In this document: positions 16,214-21,993 of the stretch, one piece after another
Layout: each line of letters starts with the position of its first letter
Position numbering within the stretch: position 1 is the stretch's first letter
Source of the DNA: an uncultured Bacilli bacterium
GTDB lineage: Bacteria; Bacillota_I; Bacilli_A; RF39; UBA660
Length of the DNA stretch: 27,127 nucleotides
Assembly (NCBI GenBank): GCA_934169415.1
Contig: CAKPNP010000016.1
Coordinates: forward strand, 1 to 27,127
Reading direction: 5' to 3'
Notes under the pieces: model-generated
The model's database searches: none
Seen by the model: the letters and a program-made list of their open reading frames with translations, nothing else
Told to the model about the DNA's origin: nothing
Program-made: the position numbers and the translations under genes

Positions 16214-16222
16214 TGATATAAT
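16214..16222 (+). promoter_or_regulatory. Extended -10 promoter of the cargo operon
   Basis: TG-A-TATAAT (TATAAT at 16217-16222), 23 bp before the first cargo ATG. No good -35. Confidence 0.55.
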
Positions 16223-16245
16223 TATATAGAAGAGGGAAGGTAATT

Positions 16246-16455
16246 ATGGGCAATAGTGTTGAAAATCTAACAAAAGATATTGACAAAAAAATTAAAGAAC
16301 TTGAGGATAATGAAATTGATACAGTTGATAAATTAACTGATTATATTGATAAGAAAATCGAAGATTTTGAGAATGAAAATAAAGAACCTACAAATGTGGA
16401 AGAATTAACTTCTCAAATAGATAAGAAAATACAAAAATTAGAAGAGGAAGAATAA
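16246..16455 (+). CDS. Small charged coiled-coil repeat protein (cargo gene 1)
   Basis: A 69-aa, strongly charged, probably all-helical protein. A motif of the form LTxxIDKKIxxLExE occurs three times at intervals of about 20-25 residues (DIDKKIKELED, YIDKKIEDFEN, QIDKKIQKLEE). No family is recognised. It is the first gene of a three-gene plus-strand unit, with a GGGAAGG site before the ATG and a 2-nt gap to the next gene. Such repeats suggest oligomerisation or binding of a helical partner, perhaps the neighbouring gene product. Regulator, antitoxin or adaptor are all possible. Confidence 0.65.
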   Translation: MGNSVENLTKDIDKKIKELEDNEIDTVDKLTDYIDKKIEDFENENKEPTNVEELTSQIDKKIQKLEEEE

Positions 16456-16457
16456 TT

Positions 16458-16931
16458 ATGTTAAGAATTGAAATCTCAAATAGACACTATAATGGTGATT
16501 TTGGTGTTGGAAGTATATTTGAAGAAAAATATTCATTTGAAATAGATGAAAATTTATGTTATTCTAATTCAATTAAATCATTTTGCAACAACGAAGATTT
16601 AGGTAGCAATATTTTATCAAATGTAAATGTTTCTATTCCATTTATTTTAAATGAAAATGACATACAAAAATTAAATAATATTACTAATAATATTCAAAAC
16701 AATAGTAATTATTTTTATAATGAAAGTCATTATAAGAAAGATTCTTTTGATTTTAATGGATATAACTATATCGATATATCAATAAATGAAATTAATTATG
16801 AATTATCCATTAAAGATGATGAGAGAATAATAAATGAAATAAAAGAATTGTTTAAAATAAATAAAATTGATGAAATATTAAATAATTCGATTAACAAAAT
16901 AATTTCTATGGAGAATGATCACAGTGAATAA
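16458..16931 (+). CDS. Hypothetical acidic protein (cargo gene 2)
   Basis: No family recognised. The 157 aa are rich in Asn, Ile, Asp and Glu, with no signal peptide or membrane helix. A beta-rich first half (RIEISNRHYNGDFGVGSIFE...) is followed by helical segments at the C-terminus. The start ATG has a GAGGAAG site that lies in the tail of gene 1, and the gene overlaps gene 3, so the three are probably translated together. Its position next to the ADP-ribosyltransferase-like gene would suit an immunity or antitoxin protein, but this is inference from context only. Confidence 0.6.
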   Translation: MLRIEISNRHYNGDFGVGSIFEEKYSFEIDENLCYSNSIKSFCNNEDLGSNILSNVNVSIPFILNENDIQKLNNITNNIQNNSNYFYNESHYKKDSFDFNGYNYIDISINEINYELSIKDDERIINEIKELFKINKIDEILNNSINKIISMENDHSE

Positions 16932-17538
16932 TGAAGAATTTTCATATTTCTTTCACGGAACTACAATAAATGATCCATCATTAGTTACTGAGATATTTGA
17001 TAATGGTTTAATAAATTATCGTGGTAATGATATGCTATCTACAATGTGGCCTATGCAAATTAGTGATGGCAAGTTAGGTCAAAAAATGAAAGAATATGCA
17101 GGAACAAAAGGTAATGCAGTTTTTGTAATAAAAATACCAAAGTATTATTTAACACCTAGAACAACAAATGGTCAATTACAACAAATACCACTACCAATAT
17201 GGAAACATTTATCAAGTTCTGGTGAACATGGAGATATTTCTCAACTTAGCCCAGAGTTAGTATATGGTGTTTACTTTGCTGAAAATGATTCATTTATGCA
17301 AAATCCAAACTATTCTCCAGTTCATAATCCCACTGGGTTACAATTTGATAATCAACAAATTGAATATTTATTAAATAATGGTGCAATGGGTATGTATAAT
17401 TTTGCTGTTGATAGAAAAGATAAATCATTTGAAGAGTTGACACAAGCAGATGATATTGCTCATAATTGGGATAATGCTTTAACACAATATAGCGAACATT
17501 TTGGTATTAAACAAAATCAAAATCATCACAGCTTGTAA
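16924..17538 (+). CDS. HGT-motif protein, possible ADP-ribosyltransferase-fold (cargo gene 3)
   Basis: A 204-aa soluble protein. Near the N-terminus is FSYFFHGTT, then a helix ending in IFDNGLI and MLSTM. Further on is LVYGVYFAENDSF. HGT followed by xxxGL, and a later GVYFAE, are the patterns of the His and Tyr motifs of PARP/diphtheria-toxin-type ADP-ribosyltransferases, although the spacing between them (about 100 residues) is longer than usual. A VFVIKIPKYYL strand lies between. Enzyme activity is a hypothesis. GTG 16924 is chosen because the GGAG at 16910-16913 is too close to ATG 16915 to serve it. It overlaps gene 2 by 8 nt (17 nt if ATG 16915 is used). It may be a toxin or defence effector with genes 1-2 as partners. 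Confidence 0.55.
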   Translation: MNNEEFSYFFHGTTINDPSLVTEIFDNGLINYRGNDMLSTMWPMQISDGKLGQKMKEYAGTKGNAVFVIKIPKYYLTPRTTNGQLQQIPLPIWKHLSSSGEHGDISQLSPELVYGVYFAENDSFMQNPNYSPVHNPTGLQFDNQQIEYLLNNGAMGMYNFAVDRKDKSFEELTQADDIAHNWDNALTQYSEHFGIKQNQNHHSL

Positions 17539-17605
17539 TAAAAAATCGTGGCACGTTATGAAATTACAAAGTAATTTTGTAAGTGGCGATAGATTTTTAA
17601 TATTT
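17539..17605 (+). terminator. Complex hairpin after the cargo operon
   Basis: AAAAATC / GATTTTT outer arms enclose the inner hairpin AAATTAC-aaa-GTAATTT. The right arm ends in a T-run. Likely terminator of the three-gene unit. Sequence from 17606 to 17658 also contains an ATTTATTTTCA / TGAAAATAAAT hairpin. Confidence 0.5.
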
Positions 17606-17658
17606 ATTTTCATTACGAAGTTTTGAAAATAAATAATTGCAATTTATTGCAATTCAAA

Positions 17659-17705
17659 AAAACATAATTTTGCTTGAACGGAAAGTTCTTGCTTAATTAT
17701 GTTTT
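17659..17705. terminator. Conserved backbone hairpin, copy B
   Basis: AAAACATAATT / AATTATGTTTT with inner GAAC / GTTC. It matches 14714-14759 in element A. The cargo on its left differs between the two elements, while the sequence from here rightward is shared. Confidence 0.6.
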
Positions 17706-17733
17706 AGGGTTTCAAAAGGGATTATTCCCTTTG

Positions 17734-17775
17734 CACACCTATTGGCTCTGCCAATAGAGAAGTATGTTTTATCTA
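17734..17775 (+). other. Inverted repeat, candidate MobV-type oriT (copy B)
   Basis: CTATTGGC-tct-GCCAATAG (17739-17757), then AGTATG-TTTTAT. It has the same layout as in element A, with one difference in the putative nick motif (AGTATG, not AGTGTG) and loop changes that keep the stem. This suggests a selected structure; the oriT role is tentative. Confidence 0.35.
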
Positions 17776-17814
17776 TTGGAAATAGATATCACTGACAAGC
17801 GAATGCTTGTCTTT

Positions 17815-19071
17815 TTATATGTTTATATCTCTATCATCATAATCTTTATCAATTTCATAATTTTGTTCATAGATATAGTTATTTATTTCTTCTTCTCTAG
17901 GTGTATCATCTGCTATTTCATGTAAATCTCTATCATTATAATAACCTAAATCATGATAAGAAGTTATTTCTTCAACTATATTATCTTTATCTTTTTCACT
18001 TCCAATATGAAGAAGTTTATTAAAGAATTTTTTAATAGTTTGTAGCATTATATTTAAGAAATTATGAAGTCTTCTGTTTTCATCTCTTAATTCATCATTT
18101 TTATCTTCTAATCTTCTTATCTCAACTTCTAAATATCTATTTTTTTGTTCCATTTCTCTATAATGATTAGTATAATCATTTAATTCTTCAAATAATGCTT
18201 GATTATTAGGCATATCTTTAATTACTCTTTTTGAGGTATTCATAAAGTCTTTTAAAGTATCATAAGTTTCTTTATCAATTTTAACTTCTTTACCAGTAAG
18301 AGTTGGTTTAGAAGTTTTTAATTTTTCTTCTAGTATTTCATAATCTCTAGTCATTAAGTGATTTTGTTTTTCCATTCGAGCATCTAATTTTCTAGTTAAT
18401 TTTTTAAATTCTTTAATAGAGATATGTTCGTTATCGCTATTTTTAATACCTCTTTCTAATTTGAAACCATTATCATTCATTCGTTTCCAATATTTATCTT
18501 GAAGCTTGCTAATATACTCGCCAGACTTCATATAATGCTTTTTAGAAATAGTATATTTTTCAGTATTAGTTCTCTTATCAAACTTTTTTATCAAAGGAAC
18601 AACTACACAATGCATATGAGGTGTTTTTTCGTCCATATGAACGACACTATGTAAAACTTGCTCTTTCGTATAACCTAAATCATTATAAACAAATTCCATA
18701 CAAGTATCAGCCCATTTTTTTATATCTTTTTTACTCATATTTTTAAAAAACTCATTATCACTAGTAAACATTAATTCATCGGCAACAACACTATTTGAAT
18801 CATCTAACATTTTATCAAATGGTTTTCTTTGATCTTCTCTTGTTGTTTTTTGCTTTTCTTCATATTCCTTTTTATATTCTTTAACTAATTCATAATAGCC
18901 TTTGTAATATCTTTCATTAAGTGGAACAATTTCTATATTATTTTTAGACCTAGACATATCTATATCGGGATTAGATTTATAAGACTTTTTATCTCTTTTA
19001 TTGTGAGCACCAATTTCTCCTAAATCTTTAAGTGTATTTATTGATTCACTTCTAAATATTGCATAACTCAT
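17815..19071 (-). CDS. mobV: MobV/Pre-family relaxase (plasmid mobilization protein)
   Basis: A 418-aa relaxase of the Pre/Mob (MobV) family, which nicks oriT and pilots single-stranded DNA through a helper conjugation system. The N-terminal motif I has HNKR (23-26). The metal-binding motif III is H145-M-D-E-K-T-P-H152-M-H154. A long coiled coil (about 295-345) precedes the acidic, tyrosine-rich C-terminus, as in many MobV proteins. The start overlaps the end of the preceding short ORF by 20 nt, implying translational coupling. An AGAGGT site lies upstream. Element A keeps only the last 35-40 codons of this gene. Confidence 0.93.
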   Translation of the reverse strand: MSYAIFRSESINTLKDLGEIGAHNKRDKKSYKSNPDIDMSRSKNNIEIVPLNERYYKGYYELVKEYKKEYEEKQKTTREDQRKPFDKMLDDSNSVVADELMFTSDNEFFKNMSKKDIKKWADTCMEFVYNDLGYTKEQVLHSVVHMDEKTPHMHCVVVPLIKKFDKRTNTEKYTISKKHYMKSGEYISKLQDKYWKRMNDNGFKLERGIKNSDNEHISIKEFKKLTRKLDARMEKQNHLMTRDYEILEEKLKTSKPTLTGKEVKIDKETYDTLKDFMNTSKRVIKDMPNNQALFEELNDYTNHYREMEQKNRYLEVEIRRLEDKNDELRDENRRLHNFLNIMLQTIKKFFNKLLHIGSEKDKDNIVEEITSYHDLGYYNDRDLHEIADDTPREEEINNYIYEQNYEIDKDYDDRDINI

Positions 19072-19375
19072 TATCTTTCAATACCTCTTTAACTTTATCA
19101 AAGTATTCTTTATAAACTTGTTTTCCATTAGGTGCAATAACATTTGATAAATCTATTGTTATTACTCCAAGTCTTAAATTACCTTTTTTATATTTATCTG
19201 TAGGGTCTATTGCAATTACTCTTATTACTTTTTCTATCTCACAAGAACTTTCAAATGTTATAGCATTTAAATCATCATCAGTTTCGCCTACATAATAATT
19301 TAATTTATAATCATCTCCAAGTGTTTTAGATAACTTTTTAAAATATTCTTCTGCATGTTCTTTTGTTCTTACTTC
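19052..19375 (-). pseudogene. 107-aa ORF cut from the recombinase by an in-frame TGA
   Basis: Directly after the recombinase stop (TGA 19376-19378) the same frame stays open for 107 codons to TAG 19052-19054, reading EVRTKEHAEEYFKKLSKTLG... and later VIRVIAIDPTDKY. It has no ATG or GTG, and its only TTG is close to the end, so it has no usable start of its own. Its 3' end overlaps the relaxase ATG. Either a TGG/GGA-type codon mutated to TGA and split a C-terminal extension from the recombinase, or a separate gene lost its start. It looks like a real folded domain (alternating strands and helices), but the family is not recognised. Confidence 0.55.
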
Positions 19376-20917
19376 TCAATTCATTTTAAGTGGATAACCA
19401 TAATCATCTTCAAATAAATTAAAGTTATAAGGTAGTCCATATTCTTTATGATTTGTTCCCATATCAGCTAGGAATGATTCTCTAAAATTACCACCAGTTA
19501 TATTTATTTCTTTATCAGTTTTATCTATTGTGATAAAGTCGATATATCTAGCAAATAACTTTTGTTTTTTATCTCGAGGTGTTTCTAACCATTTATTTAT
19601 ATTTATAAAGAATAAGTATGGATTCATAAATTCATCTATTTGTTGTTTATCTTGAAATATTAATAAATCATCAACTGTGAAACTTAAATTTTCATATTGT
19701 TTATGCTCTTGCCATTTTTTATTTAATTCGTTTTTATTAAACTCAATTTGATTTATTTCATTTTCAAAATCTTCTATTTTTAAAATACATTTTATATAAG
19801 CCGTTTTAATTCTATCTAATTGTTTATCTAAATCTTTTATCTCTTTATCATAATCAATTTGTTTGTTATCTAATTTAGATTTAATAAATGGTGCATAGTA
19901 ATCATTAATTAATTCATCTTGTTTATTTAATTCTATTAAAAACAATTTTAATTGTTCTTCAATATCTATTTCACTAAAATATGTTTTACAATGTTCACAC
20001 TTATAATAGTAATATTTATTTCCATTCTTTTTAGTAGTGGCACAACCGCCTAGAAATCTACCACATTTAGCACATTTAAGTTTATTAGTAAAAAGATATG
20101 TTGCTGTTCTTTCATAATGTCTTGCATTTCTTTGTTTTTGATACTGACAATCTTCCCATTTTTGTTTACTAATAATAGGTTCAACTACATTTTCATAATA
20201 CATAGGCTTTTTTGTCCTTTTTCCGTGTATATAATCGCTTTTATAGAGTTCATTAGTCATAAGGTTTATAGTAGAATCTCGCCAATTTGTCTTTCCTAAT
20301 ACCTTTTCTTCGTTATATATGTTTGCAATTGATTGATAACTTTTCCCCTCTAAATATAAATCATAAATTCTGACTATAATATCTTTTGTTAATGTATCCG
20401 GTATTAACTTTTTATTTTCTCTTTTAAAACCTAATGGTGGTTGATTAGGAATATGTCCAGCCTTTATTGCTCCAACCATTCCAAACTTTGTTCTTTCACT
20501 ACATTTTTCTATTTCATTTTGACTAACACTAGTCATTATTCTCATAACCATTCTACCATTTGAAGTAGTAGTATTAGATTCATCAGCCATACAATCAATA
20601 TCACAATCATTTTCATTAACAAATCTCATAAGTTTTTCAATATCGTAAACACTTCTTGTTAATCTATCTAGTTTAAAAGCAACTATAACATTTATTTTCC
20701 TATCTTTAACATCTCTCATCATTTCTTGATATGCTGGTCTTTTATCATCTTTCGCACTTATTCCCTCATCAGTATATACTTTATAAATTTCATAACCTTT
20801 AAAATTACAAAATTCGGTTAATCTTTTTTCTTGTTCTGGTAAACTAAAACCCTCTCTTGCTTGATCGAGTGTACTAACTCTTTTATAAATACCTGCAATT
20901 TTCTTTTCTTCATTCAT
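19376..20917 (-). CDS. Large serine recombinase (integrase/excisionase of element B)
   Basis: A 513-aa serine site-specific recombinase of the TndX/TnpX-like large class. The resolvase domain starts GIYKRVSTLDQAREGFS with nucleophile Ser15; it continues through GISAKDDKRPAYQEMM, AFKLDRLTRSVYD and the long helix to about residue 150. The recombinase domain begins at HIPNQPPLGFK. A zinc ribbon follows (CAKCGRFLGG ... YKCEHCKTYF), then a coiled-coil arm (DKEIKDLDKQLDRIK ... EFNKNELNKKW). ATG 20917 is chosen over TTG 20926 because of the AGAGAGG spacing. A leader peptide and terminator lie immediately upstream. The frame continues past its TGA (see the next ORF). It is presumed to catalyse recombination at the 20-bp att repeats. 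Confidence 0.93.
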   Translation of the reverse strand: MNEEKKIAGIYKRVSTLDQAREGFSLPEQEKRLTEFCNFKGYEIYKVYTDEGISAKDDKRPAYQEMMRDVKDRKINVIVAFKLDRLTRSVYDIEKLMRFVNENDCDIDCMADESNTTTSNGRMVMRIMTSVSQNEIEKCSERTKFGMVGAIKAGHIPNQPPLGFKRENKKLIPDTLTKDIIVRIYDLYLEGKSYQSIANIYNEEKVLGKTNWRDSTINLMTNELYKSDYIHGKRTKKPMYYENVVEPIISKQKWEDCQYQKQRNARHYERTATYLFTNKLKCAKCGRFLGGCATTKKNGNKYYYYKCEHCKTYFSEIDIEEQLKLFLIELNKQDELINDYYAPFIKSKLDNKQIDYDKEIKDLDKQLDRIKTAYIKCILKIEDFENEINQIEFNKNELNKKWQEHKQYENLSFTVDDLLIFQDKQQIDEFMNPYLFFININKWLETPRDKKQKLFARYIDFITIDKTDKEINITGGNFRESFLADMGTNHKEYGLPYNFNLFEDDYGYPLKMN

Positions 20918-20938
20918 ATTCTTCAACCTCTCTTTCTA

Positions 20939-20992
20939 CAAAAAAGAGGAATCAAAAATACTAGTAGTTCAAACTAATACTCTTGACTCCTC
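20939..20992 (-). terminator. Attenuator-type terminator before the recombinase (copy B)
   Basis: Minus strand GAGGAgTCAA / TTGAtTCCTC (20983-20992 with 20946-20955) followed by six U. It overlaps the leader peptide end exactly as in element A; differing bases leave the stem intact. Confidence 0.7.
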
Positions 20993-21043
20993 AATAATAC
21001 TAATATAATAAGTTTTTAAATGTTTTCGTTTACTTTTAACCAT
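20969..21043 (-). CDS. 24-aa leader peptide before the recombinase (copy B)
   Basis: A short basic ORF (MVKSKRKHLKTYY...) ending EESRVLV and TGA inside the terminator hairpin, preceded by an AAGAGAGG site. The matching ORF in element A has a different N-terminus but the same EES-K/R-VLV ending and the same overlap with the hairpin. It fits a leader peptide that couples ribosome movement to readthrough into the recombinase. Confidence 0.6.
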   Translation of the reverse strand: MVKSKRKHLKTYYISIIEESRVLV

Positions 21044-21102
21044 AGAAGTACCTCTCTTTCTAATAAAAGACTAGATACTGCTTGCTTTTATTGGTTTACT
21101 AT

Positions 21103-21129
21103 ATTATACTTTTATCTTTGATTTGTCAA
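21103..21129 (-). promoter_or_regulatory. Promoter of the leader-recombinase-relaxase unit
   Basis: Minus strand TTGACA (21124-21129) and TATAAT (21103-21108) with a 15-bp spacer, both perfect hexamers. A short inverted repeat (ATTCC / GGGAAT) overlaps the upstream side and could be an operator. Confidence 0.6.
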
Positions 21130-21151
21130 TTCCTTATTCAGGGAATGAATA

Positions 21152-21424
21152 TTAGTTTGATTTAATATATTCTAATAAATCTTTAAATTTAATCTTTTTA
21201 TCATAACCATTAATATAAATATCTTCACACTCATCAAACATTAAATAATCTATTTTATTAATAGTTATTATATAAGGTTTTACATAAGCAATATTTGTTC
21301 CTTTAATATTTCTAATATTACCATTTTTATATGTAGGTTTAGCACAAGCAAACCGACATATCATATCTATCTTTCTATTAAGTTCTTCACTTATTTTCAA
21401 GTTTTTAGTTTCTATCTCAAACAT
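21152..21424 (-). CDS. 90-aa terminal ORF of element B
   Basis: No family recognised. A 90-aa soluble protein of mixed fold (MFEIETKNLKISEELNRKID, then FACAKPTYKNG, then a strand-rich YVKPYIITINKIDYLMFDE and a charged end). It is the gene nearest the tRNA-side end of the element, about 80 bp from the att repeat, and reads toward the recombinase. ATG 21424 is used because a GGGTGA site lies 6 nt upstream. Element A keeps a frameshifted copy at the same place, so it is backbone rather than cargo. By position it could be a recombination directionality factor or regulator; that is untested inference. Confidence 0.65.
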   Translation of the reverse strand: MFEIETKNLKISEELNRKIDMICRFACAKPTYKNGNIRNIKGTNIAYVKPYIITINKIDYLMFDECEDIYINGYDKKIKFKDLLEYIKSN

Positions 21425-21455
21425 AATTATCACCCAACATTCAATTTAAGCAGAA

Positions 21456-21479
21456 AAAAACTAACATTTCTGTTAGTAA
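21456..21479 (-). terminator. Terminator serving tRNA-Lys, inside the element B end
   Basis: ACTAACA-gaaa-type hairpin (TGTTAGT partner) with seven U on the minus strand, about 45 nt past the tRNA 3' end. The element A copy at about 15994-16014 has one mismatch. Confidence 0.65.
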
Positions 21480-21506
21480 TCTATTACTTAAACTCAGGGA
21501 TTATCC

Positions 21507-21526
21507 GAGTATCAATCATTTTGGTG
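21507..21526 (+). repeat. Right 20-bp att direct repeat overlapping the tRNA-Lys 3' end
   Basis: GAGTATCAATCATTTTGGTG, one base different (T for C at position 15) from the other two copies. Its last five bases are the last acceptor base, discriminator and CCA of tRNA-Lys (minus strand). Confidence 0.85.
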
Positions 21527-21597
21527 GACTGTTAGGGATTCGAACCCTAGACCCACTGATTAAGAGTCAGTTGCTCTACCAACTGAGCTAACAATCC
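21522..21597 (-). tRNA. tRNA-Lys (anticodon CTT)
   Basis: Minus strand, 76 nt including encoded CCA. The acceptor stem GGATTGT / ACAGTCC has one G-T pair, the D arm has GCTCAGTTGGTAGAGC, and the anticodon stem ACTGA / TCAGT encloses loop CTCTTAA (anticodon CTT). The T arm is CTAGG-GTTCGAA-CCCTA-like. Discriminator A. The gene is intact despite being the insertion site, because the att core covers only its last five bases. Confidence 0.95.
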
Positions 21598-21653
21598 AAG
21601 AACAAATAAATTATATCATTTTTTTTAATGCAATGCAATAAAAAAATATAAAT

Positions 21654-21682
21654 TTGCATTTTTAAAAAATATATGGTAAAAT
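21654..21682 (+). promoter_or_regulatory. secG promoter
   Basis: TTGCAT (21654-21659), 17-bp spacer, TAAAAT (21677-21682) with extended TG at 21674-21675. Confidence 0.6.
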
Positions 21683-21712
21683 ATAATTCGTCTTGAAAGG
21701 ATTGATAAAAGA

Positions 21713-21928
21713 GTGCTACAAATATTGTTAATTATTATCTCAATTTTATTAATTGCGATAGTGTTATTACAAGCAGGTAAAGCTGAAAGTACATCAAGTA
21801 TATTTACAGGAGGATCTGATGCATTATTTGCTAATCGTAAAGAACGTGGTGGAGAATTATTTATAACTCGCCTAACTATGGTATTAGGAACTGCTTTCTT
21901 TATAGTTTGCCTAATAATAGGTTTTTAA
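21713..21928 (+). CDS. secG: Protein translocase subunit SecG
   Basis: A small component of the SecYEG protein export channel, 71 aa. It has two membrane helices (about 2-19 and 51-70) joined by the conserved cytoplasmic loop (LLQAGKAESTSSIFTGGSDALFANRKERGGE), with the Gln near the end of helix 1 and the FTGGSDALF-type motif of Firmicutes SecG. The start is GTG with a GAAAGG site 12 nt upstream. It is monocistronic, with its own promoter and a strong terminator. Confidence 0.92.
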   Translation: MLQILLIIISILLIAIVLLQAGKAESTSSIFTGGSDALFANRKERGGELFITRLTMVLGTAFFIVCLIIGF

Positions 21929-21947
21929 GAGCTTTGGCTCTTTTTTT
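21927..21947 (+). terminator. secG terminator
   Basis: AAGAGC-tttg-GCTCTT followed by T7. Confidence 0.85.
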
Positions 21948-21967
21948 GTTAAAACTTTAAATACTTA

Positions 21968-21976
21968 TGCTATAAT
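21968..21976 (+). promoter_or_regulatory. Extended -10 promoter of the rlmN-rpe operon
   Basis: TG-C-TATAAT (TATAAT 21971-21976), 18 bp before the rlmN ATG; a weak TTGTTA lies 19 bp upstream of the -10. Confidence 0.6.
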
Positions 21977-21993
21977 GATAATAGGTGTATTTT

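Larger units (their letters stand above)
16045..21506. mobile_element. Element B: serine-recombinase mobilizable integrative element
   Basis: A 5.5-kb unit between the direct repeats at 16045 and 21507. It carries a cargo operon (plus strand, 16246-17538) and a backbone on the minus strand: terminal ORF, leader/attenuator, large serine recombinase, broken accessory ORF, MobV-type relaxase and candidate oriT hairpin. It has no replication protein and no conjugation machinery, so it is best described as an integrative mobilizable element relying on a helper for transfer. It sits directly against the tRNA-Lys 3' end, with element A on its far side in tandem. Confidence 0.82.

Noticed and set aside
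17294..17485. 63-aa minus-strand ORF
   Set aside because: Antisense shadow inside cargo gene 3.
19052..20917. TGA read as tryptophan or glycine (alternative genetic code)
   Set aside because: A sense TGA would join the recombinase to its extension, but TGA ends other genes in the window at expected places (dinB, the prpC-prkC ATGA overlap, the 30-aa peptide), so a recoded TGA genome-wide is unlikely.
13656..21526. Prophage or full conjugative element
   Set aside because: No structural, packaging, replication or type IV secretion genes; only relaxase, recombinase and small cargo.
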